From: Plectosphaerella cucumerina
Lineage: Eukaryota > Ascomycota > Sordariomycetes > Glomerellales > Plectosphaerellaceae
Assembly (NCBI GenBank): GCA_020746995.1
Contig: JAGPXD010000006.1
Span: 806,001-870,000 of the forward strand
Length of the DNA: 64,000 nt
Direction: 5' to 3'
The position numbers were made by a program, and so were the translations under genes. Positions 46,051-57,357 of the stretch are shown here, one piece after another; within the stretch, counting starts at the first letter, position 1; each line of letters starts with the position of its first letter. The notes beneath the pieces were generated by a model. The model had not been told where the DNA came from, ran no database searches, and worked only from the letters and a program-made list of their open reading frames with translations.

Positions 46051-47447
46051 ACCCCACCTACTATGGCCACGTCAACTCGACTGCCGATGCCATTCTTCTC
46101 TTCGAGTCGTGCCTAGGTGGCAGCCGCTCCCATGTTCCTCGCCGCCCCCACGACAGGGAACGCGCCCAGCTGATACGAAGCGGCTTTGTCTACATCTACG
46201 AAGAGCACTCGTCTGGCATCAAAAGATGGACCGATGGCATCACGTGGAGTCCCAGCAGAATCATGAACAACTTCCTCGTCTATCGCGAGCTCGACACTCC
46301 GTTCCCTCCGGGCGAGAAGAAGAGAGCCGCCAAGAAGCCCAAAAAGGCCAATACCGCTGTCAAGAGCGAACCAGGGGGCGAGTCGAGCCTCAATGGTACC
46401 TATCCCCATCGCACCACCCAGCAAACCACCGCTGAAATGGACCTAGCTGAACAGACGCGCCTCGTCTATGGTTCCCTGATCGACTCGTATGACTTCAAAG
46501 AGGGCGGCCTGGTCAAAAAGACCATTAGCATCACCTACCGCGGTGTGCCCCATCACCTCGTTTCTTATTACACCGCCGACGACGTCATATCCGGCACGCT
46601 ACCGACGCCCACCTCGGATGCCCAGATGCGCTGGATAGTTCCGCGCACCGAGCTCCTGATTTCGCAAAACTTCCGATCCCCAGTAGAGATTGGCCAACTC
46701 AACCTGCAGGGCACCGTGTATCCGCCACCATCAGCTGCTCAGCTCGAGTATGGCGACGGTGGCGGCGATGGCGTTCCATGGAACAACGGCATGGCCGCCA
46801 ATCCGCAATCAGGCTACCCCCAGAACCCGTGGCGATCCATGTCCATGCCTGGCAACTCGCTCCAACCTCCAGGAGGCGGCTACCCATACGCCATCCCTCA
46901 GCAACTCGTTCCGCAGCAGCACCAGCATCCCGAACACCCGACCCTCCAAGATGCTCAGCAGGTGTACCATCACGAGTACCAGCAAGCCGTCCCTCACCCG
47001 GGTGGATGGAGCCAGAGTCAGGGATCCTTCCCCGTTGTCGCCAGCCCGGCCGGCGCCGAACCCCACCGACGACACTCGACAGCATTTCCTGTTGTACAAG
47101 GTCACTACCATCCCGTCATGCCCTATGGGGGAAGCCCCAGAAGTGAAGCGAGACTGTCAGTTCCCCAGAACCACCCTTTCGGAGACGGCGGTAACTTCCT
47201 CACGGCCGCGTCTACACGGATGGCCACGCAACACGAGGAGGCACCGCCATCACCGCGCACGAATCCGCGCGTGGAAGATGACGGGCACGTCTCGGGCCAA
47301 TTCAACTTGGACATGAGCGTGGGCCATCCGTACATAAACGGGTCCGAGAACGGCCACAGCCAGCACGACCAGTACGACACTGGTCTTCACCCGCAGGCCG
47401 ACATGCACGGCTTCAGCCATTGGGGTGGTCACCCCGACGGAATGTAG
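46005..47447 (+). CDS. SGE1: WOPR-family transcription regulator (Wor1/Ryp1/Sge1 type)
   Basis: Nuclear DNA-binding master regulator. In this family Wor1 controls white-opaque switching in Candida, Ryp1 yeast-phase growth in Histoplasma, and Sge1/Vta2 pathogenicity and effector genes in plant pathogens. Intronless, 480 residues. WOPRa spans about 16-96: TYYGHVNSTADAILLFE, VPRRPHDRERAQLIRSGFVY, SGIKRWTDGITWSPSRI, FLVYRELD. WOPRb spans about 160-225: FKEGGLVKKTISITYRGVPH, then LVSYYTADDV. A basic stretch KKRAAKKPKK (105-114) can serve as nuclear signal. The C-terminal half is rich in Gln, Pro, His and Gly and likely disordered. VPRRPHDRER and the first block fit the Ryp1/Sge1 group rather than its paralogue Pac2. 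The ATG at 46005 is the first in frame; an overlapping upstream ORF precedes it. Confidence 0.94.
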   Translation: MGSRRPDASQGSTPLNPTYYGHVNSTADAILLFESCLGGSRSHVPRRPHDRERAQLIRSGFVYIYEEHSSGIKRWTDGITWSPSRIMNNFLVYRELDTPFPPGEKKRAAKKPKKANTAVKSEPGGESSLNGTYPHRTTQQTTAEMDLAEQTRLVYGSLIDSYDFKEGGLVKKTISITYRGVPHHLVSYYTADDVISGTLPTPTSDAQMRWIVPRTELLISQNFRSPVEIGQLNLQGTVYPPPSAAQLEYGDGGGDGVPWNNGMAANPQSGYPQNPWRSMSMPGNSLQPPGGGYPYAIPQQLVPQQHQHPEHPTLQDAQQVYHHEYQQAVPHPGGWSQSQGSFPVVASPAGAEPHRRHSTAFPVVQGHYHPVMPYGGSPRSEARLSVPQNHPFGDGGNFLTAASTRMATQHEEAPPSPRTNPRVEDDGHVSGQFNLDMSVGHPYINGSENGHSQHDQYDTGLHPQADMHGFSHWGGHPDGM

Positions 47448-48052
47448 GACGTCCAACGACAGACTATTCCGAGATACATATCGACCTAGAGTTCCCACTC
47501 ACGGTAGCCTGACTTGAGGGGTCGGGCATGCAGAGCTGGGCTACGAATGGGCCGCTGACGGCGATTGATAATATTGGTCTTTGGAAAGGGTTGCATTGGC
47601 GAGGAGTAACGGATTAGTGATTGAGTTGGTCTACAACTGGGGACTGCGGTGTGTTTATCCCAAAACAGAGGTACATCTCGGCTTGGTATTATTTGTCGCT
47701 GAAGCCATGGACTTGGCGTTGGTGGGATCGGAAATTCCTGTCCAGCATCCGTACCATTGTGTTTTGATCGAGCAAGAAATATTGGGTAGGGGGCTCATGT
47801 ATACTCACCCTCTCGCGACAAGCCGAGCAGTTACTTAGCGCACAGTCAGGTACCTCGGCACCTGTAGGATTGAAACTACCAGTACTGTCAATATGCAGCA
47901 AACCAGTGTCTTGCACCCTTGTAACGGTACCGTGCGCTAAAGCTCTTGGCGACATCCTTGTACCTCGACCACATCTCGAGAGCCTCCCAACCGCAGTCGT
48001 GCCATCGGACGAGACGTGCTGGAGTTTTGGAGCAACCAGTCGCCTGGCCCGC
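47448..48052. other. intergenic region upstream of CRD1
   Basis: 605 bases with the WOPR 3' UTR and the CRD1 promoter. One AGGTACCT palindrome lies at 47848. No gene supported. Confidence 0.5.
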
Positions 48053-49107
48053 ATGCTACTCACACGGGCTTACAGGTTTGGCGGGCGGGCCGCGGTGGAG
48101 TGTCGAGAGGCAGCCGTACGGCGGCCGCTGCTCGTGAAGGCATCACTTTACTCGTCAAAAGCCCGGCCGCCATGCTCGCTCCTTCGCAGCAGCACTGCCC
48201 GCCCTGGCGTTGTGTGGTCTAGACAGCCCCTCGCGCATCCAGCTCAGAGCTACAGCGGCCAGCTGGAGAAGCCGGGGACCGGCTCAACGGCGAGGTACGT
48301 GATACAACATGGGCATATGGCTTCCCTCCAAGCTTACTAGAACACTGCTGACGAGGCTCGTCACAATCACAGCAAGACAACCACCACCGAGACCAAGGCG
48401 ACAGCAATAACTTCGAAACCGCTTCACGAAGAAGTATGGAACATTCCCAACATCCTCACCTTCTCCCGCCTCGCCGCCGCCCCCGTCGTAGGGTACCTCA
48501 TCCTCCACGACAATCACACATGGGCCCTCGGTCTCCTGGCCTACTCGGCTGTGACTGATTTCCTCGACGGCTGGATCGCCCGCCGCTGGGACAAGAAGAC
48601 CGTCGTCGGCACCGTCATCGACCCCATGGCCGACAAGGCCCTCATGGCCATATTGACCGTCGCCCTGGCCATCAAGGGCGCCCTGCCCCTCTGGCTCGCC
48701 ACCATCATCCTGGGCCGCGATGCTGGCTTGGGGGTCTCGGCCATCTACTACCGCTGGATCTCTCTCCCGCCGCCCAAGACGTTCACGCGCTACTGGGACT
48801 TTTCGTTGCCTTCTGCCGAGGTCCACCCCACGACGATTAGCAAGTATAATACCTTCCTGCAGCTTGCGCTCATTGGCTTGACCACCGCAGCCCCGGTGGT
48901 TCCTTGGGATGTGTCGACGCCGCTGAGTCTGATGCAGTAAGTGGACTTTTTCCGGGCTGCCCACCATTCGCTCTTCGTTTGCCAATGTGCTTACTGTGAT
49001 GTAGGTACACTGTCGCCGTCACGACAATCTGGAGCGGCGCGAGCTACATCTACACCAAGGACGCCGTCAAGATTCTCAGCACGCCCAAGGTTCCGCCGAA
49101 GCCATGA
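48053..49107 (+). CDS. CRD1: cardiolipin synthase, mitochondrial
   Basis: Inner-membrane enzyme joining CDP-diacylglycerol and phosphatidylglycerol to make cardiolipin. Exons: 48053-48294, 48373-48936 and 49005-49107; 302 residues. The N-terminus (MLLTRAYRFGGRAAVECREA, then VRRPLLVKASLYSSKAR) is basic, Ser/Ala-rich and nearly free of acids, a mitochondrial presequence. The CDP-alcohol phosphotransferase motif is complete: D142, D145-G146, A149-R150, G159, D163 and D167 (within DFLDGWIARRW and GTVIDPMADK). Membrane helices lie near 113-124, 130-140, 168-185, 232-247 and at the C-terminus. The first exon is called because its frame joins correctly and looks like a targeting sequence. Converges on MTO1. 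Confidence 0.93.
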
Positions 49108-49311
49108 GCGGACAACTCCCTTGCACGCGTTTGTGTTTGTGGAGTTTGCCATGCCTCCGTCGAGGTAGCTGTAGGTGGAAACCTGCCGGCGGGACAAATC
49201 AGCCCGCATCGGGCCTCATGGAGAACGTGGCAAAGGCCTGTTTCTCTTGTAATACATGTACATTAATTACAAAGGCTATGTGACAATATCTGTACAAAGG
49301 CGTTGTCGCCT

Positions 49312-51480
49312 CTAAATCTGCGAACCAGCCGCGTCCGCCGCCTCTGGACTCTTCGGCGGGTTGAGTTCTGAATATGCCCGGTTCTTCTGCTCTCGTTGGA
49401 TGTAGCTAAGGAGCCTGATGCATCCTGAAGGGGTGATGCCCTCCAGTCGCCGCGCCTGGCTCAACGTCTCAGGCCGCACGGCCTTGAGAATTTGCTTCTC
49501 GTGCATGGACAGACCAAATACACTGTCGTAATCGAGGTTTGTTGGGAGCTTCAGGCCTTCGTCCCGGGTGAAAGTTCGGCGCTCCGCAAGCTGTCTCTTG
49601 ATGAAAGGGGCGTAAATTGCCTCGATGGCGACCCTGTCCCTGACCACTTGGGGGTAGCGGTTGATTTCGGGTATGATGGATGCGACCTGGTCCATAGTGG
49701 CATCTCGCAGACGCAGAATCTCCGCGGCATCACGCCTTCGGGTGTCGTCCTTCGCCTTGAAGCCCAGCCGTGCCCATTCTGTCGGGGACTTAATGGTGCC
49801 GAGGAGAAGACCCATGAGCTCGTCGATCTGAGCCTTCTGGTCCGAGAACGCGGTCCATCGTCGATCAGACACGACACCCCAGTTGCGGCCCTTTTCGGTC
49901 AACCGGAGGTCCGCGTTGTCCGCCCGGCTGGTCAACCTGTACTCGCTGCGGGTGGTGAACATGCGGTAGGGCTCGGAGACACCCTTTGTTACCAGGTCGT
50001 CGATCATGATACCGATGTACCCATCGCCGCGCGTGAGGGCCACAGTCTCCAAGCCACGAGCAGCTCGCCCAGCATTGATGCCCGCGACCACACCCTGCCC
50101 AGCAGCTTCCTCATACCCTGTCGTGCCGTTGATCTGACCGGCGAGGAAGAGTCCGGAGATGACCTTGGTCTCCAGAGACGATTTGAGGCTCCTGGGGTCG
50201 ATGTAATCGTACTCCACGCCGTAACCAGCTTGAAGCATGACGGCCCGCTCCATGCCTTTGATGGAGCGGAGAATCTGCTCTTGAGCCTCGGGCGGGACTG
50301 TCATGGACAGGCCATTTGGGTACACGACGTCGTTGTCGAATCCTTCGGGTTCAAGCCAAACTATATGCCTCTCCTTGTCGGAAAATCTGACAATCTTGGC
50401 TTCGAGAGAGGGGCAATATCTGGGCCCTTTGACGGTTTCGCGGATATGGATGGTTTTGTCCAGGTTGGCTCGCACAATGTCGTGTGTGGCTTCGTTGGTA
50501 TATGTAAGGTAGCAGTCCAGCTGTCGATCGGTCGAAACCCTCTCGTTCAGGTAGCTGAAGGGCATCGGGGGGTCCTCGCCGCTTTGACTGGCAAGTTCAG
50601 ACAGATCGAGGCTGCGTTTTGAGATCCTTGGCGGGGTTCCTGTCTTCAGGCGGCCGAGCTGTAGGCCGGCGTCCTTCAGCGACTTGCTCAACCCAAAGGT
50701 CGCGGCCTCGCCTATTCTTCCAGCGGGGAAGCTGTCCATGCCAATATGTATTTCTCCTCCAAGGAAAGTGCCTGTGGTGATAACGACCTGGCTTGTCGGA
50801 ATAACCTCGCCACTTTCGAGGCGCACGCCGGTGATCTTGCTGTGGTGACCAGTCGAGGGGTCATGATGCGGCGCGGTGACGATGTCGGATACGCTGCCGA
50901 GGAGTACTGAGAGATTGGGGCAGGACTGCAGCTCTTCCCGCATGTGCTTCTGGTATAGCTCTCGGTCGATTTGCGCTCGTGGTCCCTGGAATCCCAAGAG
51001 GGTCAGCGGAGAAGGGGCAAGGAGCGGCGTCGTGCTTGACGTACCCAGACCGCAGGGCCCTTGTTTCGGTTAAGGACCTTGAAGTGGACTCCCGCTTTGT
51101 CGATAACACGGCCGGCGAGGCCATCGAGGGCGTCGATCTCGCGCAGGATGACACCCTTGCCGATGCCTCCGAAGCTGGGGTTGCAAGAGCATGTGCCAAG
51201 GTTCTCCAGCTTGGGCGTGACGAGAGCCGTCCTGGCACCGGCGCGAGCTGCAGCGGCAGACGCTTCTGCGCCGGCATGGCCGCCTCCTATGACGACAACA
51301 TCGAATGGCCTGTCCACATGACAAGATATCAGCAAGCGTTGCAGAAAGCTGCCAAAACTGTCCGTCTCGCGCCTACCTTGTTCCAGATGCGACAGAGGCC
51401 AAGGTCCGCCTGGATATGTAGTTGTGTCTGGCGTGGGGGAAGCGCTGTCGGAACAACAATGCTCCTCTCGGACACCGCAT
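49312..51480 (-). CDS. MTO1: mitochondrial tRNA-modifying enzyme MTO1 (MnmG/GidA)
   Basis: FAD protein that, with the GTPase Mss1/MnmE, builds the 5-carboxymethylaminomethyl group on wobble uridine of mitochondrial tRNAs. Exons: 51480-51377, 51309-51045 and 50985-49312; 680 residues. Residues 1-34 (MRCPRGALLFRQRFPHARHN) form a basic presequence. The FAD-binding block is PFDVVVIGGGHAGAEA (36-51), followed by TCSCNPSFGGIGKG, which contains the family's conserved cysteine region. GPAVWGPRAQIDRELY is restored across intron 2. GLFLAGQINGTTGYEEAAGQ and MFTTRSEYRLTSRADNAD are diagnostic for MnmG. The C-terminal helical MnmE-binding domain is complete. An upstream in-frame ATG at 51588 would lengthen the presequence. 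Confidence 0.96.
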
Positions 51481-51746
51481 ATTCTCGTCGGGCTGTTCGA
51501 TGTCGGCAGGACGAAGGCGAGGGCGCAGGCGCAGTTGGAAGCTTTTAATAATTCCATGTCGGCGCGCGCTCACGGTTGACAAACCCATTTCTGCACACCG
51601 TGCCAACAATACACTGTGCACCCAATTGGGACCCACTTGCGATTGATGACATCTGGGGTGCAGGCTATGGAACATTCAAAACCGACAAACTCTCCTTTAT
51701 CAAGATTACATGGTTCTCTTCCGATATCATGCTTCGGGTCACCTTC

Positions 51747-53577
51747 CTAGTTCCTTGCGCCCATCTTTGGGCCATCGGGCCAGGACGACACGGCATCCTC
51801 GACCTCTTCGAGGAAAGTTGCAGCATTGTGAATCGTGGTTCCACCCAGCACAATCCTCGTTCCTGGGGATGATGCGTTCACGGTTGCGACCATCTTGGCT
51901 TCTTCGTACGTTGCACCGCCCACGATGAAGACGATCACGTCTTGCGGCTTGTCCCTGGTGGTCCCGCCCCCCTCGACGAAGGGGTACTGCTGCTCCTTGA
52001 GCCTGCCCTTGACGAGGTTCTGCAGAGTGCTTTCGAGGACAGGGCTGTGTTGTGTGTAGACGTTCTCCACGCCCTTGAGACCCTTGAGGCGATCTCGTGC
52101 CCCTGAGAAAATACCAGCAGACTCGAATATGTCGGAGATGCCGCTCTGCGCCTGTGACTGGTGCAGAGATGCGTGGTATGCGAGTAGCTTGGGTATGATG
52201 CCTACTTGGCGACCGGATACACCACCGGCAGCAACTAGTAGATCGAGAAGCATTGGCAGTGCGCTCGAAGGGTTCTTTTGGTACCGTAGGGCATACAGGG
52301 CGACCAGCGCCACTTTGTTGTCCGCGGTCACCTGGGGCGACTGGATGAGCTTCTGTACGTTCTGGATGATGTGAAGCGACGTCAGCCAACGGTCCTTTTC
52401 ACATGATCACGCGGCGTGTTCTGTCCTGGGCCCTTACCTTCACGTCTCCTGCATGATTGTCGTTGCAGGCTAAGCTCTGCTCCAGTTCGCTGACCTCGAG
52501 CAGGTTCTCCGACCCGACTCTGCGGCTCAGCTCAGACACGAGAGTGACATGCTTGCTGACGTTTCCAGAAAGCTTGCGGAATTCGGGGTACTCCTCGATG
52601 AACCGTTTCATGTCGGATATGGACTCGATGTCGGCATTGTTCTGCGTCCTCGACTGGTACTGGCTCACATAGTCCTTGATGTTGCCGCCGAGATCGCCAA
52701 AGTTGAGGTACATGTTCTTCTTGAAGAACGGATCCTGATCCTGCGACAGCACGATCTCTTTCAGTTCGGGGCGGATATCCGGTACGTCGCTCAGGTCGAC
52801 GCGGCCGTTCTTGACGCCAAGCAGATGGTGCACCATTGCTTGATAGGTCCACTGTGTCAATAGAGGAGTCACCGGATCCTCCCTGCGGTCGAGGATCAGC
52901 AATATCGGGGGTGTGTCCACCTTGCGAAATTCGAATAGCTGGTCCTCGTGAGTCATCTGGTACTGCACCTCCATGGCCAGCTTCTTCGCCAGCGGGCTGT
53001 TCTTCGCGTAGCGAATCAGGGGCTTCTTCTTGAGGGCGAGCAGCACTGCAAGAAGCCCGGAGCTGCTTCTTTGAAGGGCTTCTGCGTTCCAGTTGTCCGC
53101 AGAATTGCCCCATACACGGGCGTCGGGCAGCTCAACGCCAAGCGAGAAGAGGTCCGGGTTGATGACGATAAAGTCGGCAAAGTGCTCCTGAACCAGCCTC
53201 ACTACCTCGTGATCGTCGGCTTCTGCGAGGCGTTCCAGGGAAGACTTTTTGACCACGTTCGTGAAGTAGAGGTGGTACTCCCCATACTTCGGCTCGCGTA
53301 GCTCCTCCACCAGAAGCTGGATCGAGTCTGCCGAGGGTCGTATAACACAGAGACACCTCAGATGGCGCATCTTTTCCCGATTTGGATTGTCAAGGCGGTC
53401 GATGAGGTACACCTCGTGGTTCAGCAGTGTCGACTGAGTGACTGCTGTGGAAACAATCGGCACTGTTTCACGATCCAACAGGAGGACCTTCATCTTGGCA
53501 GACTGGCTCGTTGATGAGCTGTCCCCGGGCGAAATGATCCGGGAAACATAGTTTCCAACAGCTTGGACGACGTCCAT
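51747..53577 (-). CDS. VPS45: Sec1/Munc18 protein Vps45
   Basis: SM-family protein that binds syntaxin-type SNAREs (Tlg2/Pep12 class) to drive fusion at trans-Golgi and endosomal membranes. Exons: 53577-52438 and 52361-51747; 584 residues, the normal length. The start MDVVQAVGNYVSRI and AKMKVLLLDRETVPIVSTA match the family. Further blocks are HEVYLIDRLDN, REKMRHLRCLCVIRPS, LILDRREDPVTPLLTQWTYQ and GGNIKDYVSQYQ. The C-terminal domain ends with DVIVFIVGGATYEEA and GTRIVLGGTTIHNAATFLEE, typical of SM proteins. Tandem to MTO1 (266 bases upstream of its start) and divergent from MMM1. Confidence 0.96.
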
Positions 53578-54278
53578 GGCTGTTGCTCCACGGCGGGACA
53601 GGGCTGCAACGTTGTGGGCTACCGATGTTGACGCGGTCTTGGCATGTGCCAGGTAACACCCTGCCACGAGGCCCTTGCTGGTTGAATGAGAAGCAATAAG
53701 TCGCAGTAAGAGAACCTGTCTTTCTCCTTGGTGCGGCCCTGTGTGCTGGTGATGTTACTGGCTTGGTTGTGAGCGTTTGTACGGTCGTTGATTGAAGGGA
53801 TGGGGATGATTGTAGTTGGCGTGGTGAGCTGGCGGCGGTGATGGTCAATAACCTGGCGTTGGAGGTCGGAGGTGCAGACAGAGGTACCCATGTCACTGAT
53901 AAGATAGCGGTGTCCTGGAGAGCATCCCACAGTGCGTGCGCACTGGCGTCATCACTGGCTGGAAGGCACTGTGGGGATACCACGAATATGGGAGTTTCGA
54001 GTTCAAGTGCTTCAAGTTGGCACTCAACACTTCATCCAGTTGACGCCGCCCGCGAAGACCTAGAGCTCCGGACTGAGCTCACGAGAATCATCGCATCGTC
54101 TGGCAACACGTAGATTCGGCAGGGCTACGAATCAGGAGCTTCTTCTAGCATTTCACCCACAGGGCGAATCACCTCCGTTCAACCAAGCAACCTACCCATC
54201 TGAATCCGGCACTCAGTGTCCCGAGAGGTGCACTTTGAGGTGTGGAAACGCCAACTTCCGACCAGAGGCAACGCAGCC
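53578..54278. promoter_or_regulatory. divergent promoter, VPS45 / MMM1
   Basis: 701 bases between divergent starts; no supported gene. Confidence 0.55.
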
Positions 54279-55577
54279 ATGGCGACAGACTCATATCCTC
54301 CAAGGCCCGAGCCCACGTAAGACGTGTCGGTGAATCTCGCGGGAGGAAACCTCACTGACCACTTGTCATGTAGCTTTTCTTTCACTCAGGGCCTCATCCT
54401 CGGTCAATTGTCGGTTGTCCTAGTGCTGGCTGCTTTTATCAAATTCTTCATCTTCGGCGACCCCCCCTCGGCGGAAGTGACGGCGTCACTGAGAGCAACC
54501 GAGCGCCGGTCGAGGTCTCTCGCACACAAAAAGTCATTACTGAGCTTGAAGACACCAAGCTCAAGACATGGCCAGCAGACACTCAACAAGAAGAAGAGCA
54601 ACATACTCCGGGGACCCCCCGACCTCACTATCGGCTCCATCCTCAGCAAGACATACTACAACGTGGACAGTCACCAACCGGAGAGCCTGGACTGGTTCAA
54701 CGTCCTCGTGGCACAGACCATCGCACAGTTTAGGAGCGATGCCCAACACGACGACGCCATCTTAAGCTCCCTCACCAAGGCCCTGAATGGCACGTCCCGA
54801 CCTGATTTTCTCGACGAGATCAGAGTCACCGAACTCAGCCTCGGCGAGGATTTCCCGATTTTCAGCAACTGCCGCATCATACCCGTTGACGAGGATGGCC
54901 TCAGCCTCGGCAACGGGAGGAACATTGACACCAGCGCGGCGTTCCGGGATGGTGCCAAACTCCAGGCGAGGATGGATGTTGATCTGAGCGACATGCTCAC
55001 TCTGGCGTTGGAAACAAAGTTGTTGCTCAACTACCCCAAGAAGCTCAGCGCAATCCTGCCAGTTGCCTTGGCCGTCTCTGTCGTGCGCTTCAGCGGCACA
55101 CTCTCGATTTCCTTCATCCCCAGCAACCCCTCTCAGTCGACGCCAACCATGATGACATTCAATTTCCTGGATGACTACCGTCTGGACTTCTCCATCCGCA
55201 GTCTTCTGGGGAGCCGCTCGAGGCTTCAGGATGTGCCAAAGATAGCACAGCTGATCGAGTCGCGGCTGCACCGCTGGTTCGACGAGCGTTGCGTGGAGCC
55301 ACGGTTCCAGGAGATAGCTCTCCCCAGCATGTGGCCCCGGAAGAAGAACACGCGAGGCCCAGAGGATGGTCTGGCCGATATTGGCATTGGGTCGATTGGG
55401 CGAACAAAAGGCAAGGAGGTCAGTCAGGACATCAAAGCTGAAGCTCGCAGGGAAGTCGAGGCGGAAGCAAATACGAGGGCGGACAGAGTGCAGGGCCAAG
55501 AGTCGTTGCGCAGGCGGAGACTCCGCGGCGAGGATGAGCTGGTGATGCCAGGCTCGCTGCCGGACTTCAACCACTAA
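54279..55577 (+). CDS. MMM1: ERMES subunit Mmm1
   Basis: ER-anchored lipid-transfer subunit of the ER-mitochondria encounter structure; partner of Mdm12, Mdm10 and Mdm34. Exons: 54279-54316 and 54374-55577; 413 residues, as in Neurospora. Exon 1 gives the short lumenal end MATDSYPPRPEPT. The intron splits the codon just before FSFTQGLILGQLSVVLVLAA, the single membrane helix. The SMP lipid-binding domain spans about 95-330, with ESLDWFNVLVAQTIAQFR, VTELSLGEDFPIFSNCRI, DLSDMLTLALETKLLLNYP and RFSGTLSISFIPSNPS. The tail is charged and disordered. The open frame extends upstream of exon 2 through the intron, but only the spliced form supplies an ATG. Converges on RCE1 with 61 bases between stops. 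Confidence 0.96.
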
Positions 55578-55638
55578 AGCCAGGGCACCTATTTCATGGC
55601 ACCAATAGATACAATGCATGAAGAAGACGCTGCTCAAT

Positions 55639-56720
55639 TCACCCACGGAACGATACGTTGACCAGTGCCATGTCGCTCGTCGTCAGCGGCTCGAGCCCCT
55701 TCCACCAGCCCCAGGCCCCAAGAGTGAGAAAAATGTAGTAAATGATTGTCCACTTCAGACATGCTTTCCGGTGCTCGTCACCAGATAAGTGAACCAGCCA
55801 ATAAGGTTCAACAGCACCCCAGAATCGAGGGAGACCCATGGCATTGCAGAAAGCATGAGCAGCAACCGCTGCAAGAAGGCTGCCGGTTCGAATGAAGAGA
55901 TATGTGGCGTATGCCCCGAACAGCGTGGTGTAGGATAACTGCATGACGGAACGGGCAATGGCGGCGACGAGGGGTACGCGAGGGTGCGTTATGCGGAACT
56001 CATAGAAGTGGTGGATGTGAGCCAACCCAAATATCACGGGGGTGAGGAAGATGATCTTGGCCATAGACAGGCGTGCCAGGATGAAGAGGGGCACAGCCGC
56101 GGACCTGAACAGCAGCTCTTCCGTCACAGGGCCCTGTTTTCGGTCAGAGTTTGCACGTAGTACACGCCCCAAAAGCTAACCGCGGGAGCTTGACTTACGA
56201 TGACAATGTTTCTCCATGTGATGAGCGAGGTCCAGGTCTGGCGCAAGGCTTCCGGGGAAGTCATGTCCCGCCAGCAGCCGTCAAGGAGGAGCGTCTCGTA
56301 GAGAGGACCGGCAAAGAGAGTGCCTGTCAGCGCCAGAGTCGCCAGAGTCTCCCTACACCCGACAGGCCAGAAGCCCATGGCATGGAGGTGTGTCCAGACC
56401 GAGCCATGGCCGAAGCGCAGGAGGATCAAAAAGGTCGAGACCAGGCATACAGTGGTGGAGGAGCGAACCGATCTGATGCGAGCGCGAATGACTTCAGGGT
56501 CATCCCGTGACAAACTTGGTGACGGCCTGGTAGTCGGCGAACCGTACAGCGGTAGAACATAAACGAGGGTGTATATGATCTGGTGTTTTGTGTGAGCCAG
56601 GGAAATCATGTCAACGGGATGGAAACCAACCAGCAATCCACAGGCAGTAAGAGGTCCAAACGGTTCTGAGATCGCCAACCCGTCTGCCCGAGAGGCCACA
56701 GGTTCCGGCTCTGATCCCAT
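55639..56720 (-). CDS. RCE1: CAAX prenyl protease 2 (Rce1)
   Basis: ER membrane protease removing the last three residues of prenylated CAAX proteins such as Ras. The main intron (56198-56134) joins WRNIVI to GPVTEELLFRSAAVPL, restoring the catalytic EExxxR motif. FGLAHIHHFYEF and HAFCNAMG supply the other conserved His/Asn positions of the ABI (CPBP) family. Unspliced upstream of that, the protein has 338 residues. I favour an extra 51-base intron at 56630-56580 (GTTGGT to ACCAG), because joining TACGLL to IIYTLVYVLPLYGSP fits the first membrane helix better; this gives 321 residues. Start at 56720 (MGSEPEPVASRADG) is the first good ATG. About eight hydrophobic segments are visible. Divergent from ADE5,7. 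Confidence 0.9.
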
Positions 56721-57357
56721 CTTAGTGTAAGGTACTTGATAATGAGTCGATATGGCAACGTCAAATGTCAATGCTGGTCTAGTGTTGACAGAGCTGTAAA
56801 CAAGTTGGTAAGGGCAAAAGATGACCGCTCCGATCGTCCGTGGCACTTTTATCAAGTATATCCCGGAAGAAATTGAAGTAGGAGCATCAGACAGACTGAA
56901 AAGGACAAGAAACGACAAACAGCAGCGAAGTTGGTGATTCCAGGCGCGATTGTTCTCACGGAACAATGGGCAGGAATAACTGCGGCTACCTTGCCCAGGC
57001 AATAAGATGACTAAGCTTGCGCTTTTCCCCCGAGTCCTGCCGCTGCCACATCAAAGTCGGGCGGCACTGGTGCGTGGGGTGGCTTCCGATAACGATAGAG
57101 GGGCAGTTTTTTTTCTTCCCCGGCTTTACCCCTCCATCAATCAATCACCCACGGTGACTTGACGCGATTGCTACATCGTGGAGTTGCCTCAACTCCCAAC
57201 ATTTTATCTGCCTCCCCTCTGACCTGCCGACTTCCGGGGTGATCAAAGCCTCTCTCCGAATCACATCGGTCTTGTGGTACCGCCAATTCTAGCTGCACGC
57301 TTTGGTCGCTACACAAATCGAATCTCCACCGACATCGGCGCTCGACCTAGAAACAAT
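56721..57357. promoter_or_regulatory. divergent promoter, RCE1 / ADE5,7
   Basis: 637 bases between divergent starts, with a T8 run near 57110. The last 84 bases before the ADE5,7 ATG are open in its frame. Confidence 0.55.

Noticed and set aside
49492..50622. 376-codon plus-strand open frame within MTO1
   Set aside because: Antisense to conserved MnmG blocks; no recognisable protein features.
54324..54373. Alternative N-terminus of Mmm1 reading through its intron
   Set aside because: No ATG, and the spliced exon 1 gives both an ATG and the expected residues before FSFTQGL.
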